Assembly (NCBI GenBank): GCA_903854175.1
Contig: CAINVQ010000030.1
Coordinates: 1 to 5,211 of the forward strand
Direction of reading: 5' to 3'
From: an uncultured Actinomycetes bacterium
GTDB taxonomy: Bacteria > Actinomycetota > Acidimicrobiia > Acidimicrobiales > RAAP-2
DNA length: 5,211 bases
How positions within the stretch are numbered: the first letter of the stretch is position 1; every line of letters starts with the position of its first letter. A program made the position numbers and the translations under genes. The notes under the pieces are model-generated. The model was not told where the DNA came from. It saw only the letters and a list, made by a program, of their open reading frames with translations, and made no database searches. Positions 5,184 through 5,211 of this stretch are shown here, piece by piece.

Positions 5184-5211
5184 ATGGCCAGCGTCACAAC
5201 TAATGATTCGA
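5184..5211 (+). CDS. Start of a further gene, cut by the window end
   Basis: Only nine codons (MASVTTNDS) are visible, too few to identify a product. The start is supported by an AAGGTGG 4-10 nt upstream, a TANNNT element at leaderless distance, and its place just after a terminator on the same strand as the CitE-like gene. No stop occurs before the window ends. Confidence 0.55.

Noticed and set aside
1..5211. tRNA, rRNA, CRISPR array, insertion sequence or phage genes
   Set aside because: I looked for cloverleaf-like arms, regularly spaced repeats, transposase motifs and flanking terminal repeats and saw none; nearly all sequence is explained by six ordinary genes.

Overview
The window is a gene-dense stretch (about 96% coding, roughly 50% G+C) from an actinobacterium. 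Three things point that way: an acyl-CoA dehydrogenase of the usual actinobacterial type, a RipA-like NlpC/P60 cell-wall hydrolase with a long coiled-coil N-terminus, and first genes that carry a TANNNT -10 element 6-7 nt before the ATG with no Shine-Dalgarno, the layout of leaderless actinobacterial transcripts. The modest G+C and compact intergenic spaces would suit a streamlined aquatic lineage such as freshwater or marine Acidimicrobiia. That placement is recall-based inference, not proof.

Layout. (1) Positions 17-2192, plus strand: a three-gene operon of a conserved-looking hypothetical protein (150 aa), an acyl-CoA dehydrogenase (381 aa) and a second hypothetical protein with a lysine-rich tail (186 aa). 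Gaps are 12 and 4 nt. (2) Positions 2189-4039, minus strand: a two-gene envelope operon, transcribed from 4039 down to 2189. A secreted NlpC/P60 peptidase comes first, then, 3 nt later, a membrane protein of the prolipoprotein diacylglyceryl transferase (Lgt) family with several signature residues changed. (3) Positions 4040-4191: a 152-bp divergent intergenic region with candidate promoters at both ends. (4) Positions 4192-5133, plus strand: a CitE/malyl-CoA-lyase-like HpcH/HpaI family protein, then a short hairpin terminator. (5) From 5184: the first nine codons of another gene, cut by the window end.

How the parts fit: the dehydrogenase and the CoA-ester lyase both act on acyl-CoA esters, pointing to fatty-acid, branched-chain or C4/C5-dicarboxyl-CoA catabolism, but they are separate transcription units with the envelope pair between them. 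The two most interesting non-coding signals are: (a) the two convergent operons meet at one CTAG whose two strands supply both stop codons, and this sits in the loop of a perfect 13-bp inverted repeat whose arms encode the charged C-termini of both proteins; (b) all four first genes of transcription units carry TANNNT 6-7 nt before the start codon. I found no mobile element, CRISPR array, tRNA or rRNA, and no clear evidence of a new multi-gene defence or biosynthetic system.
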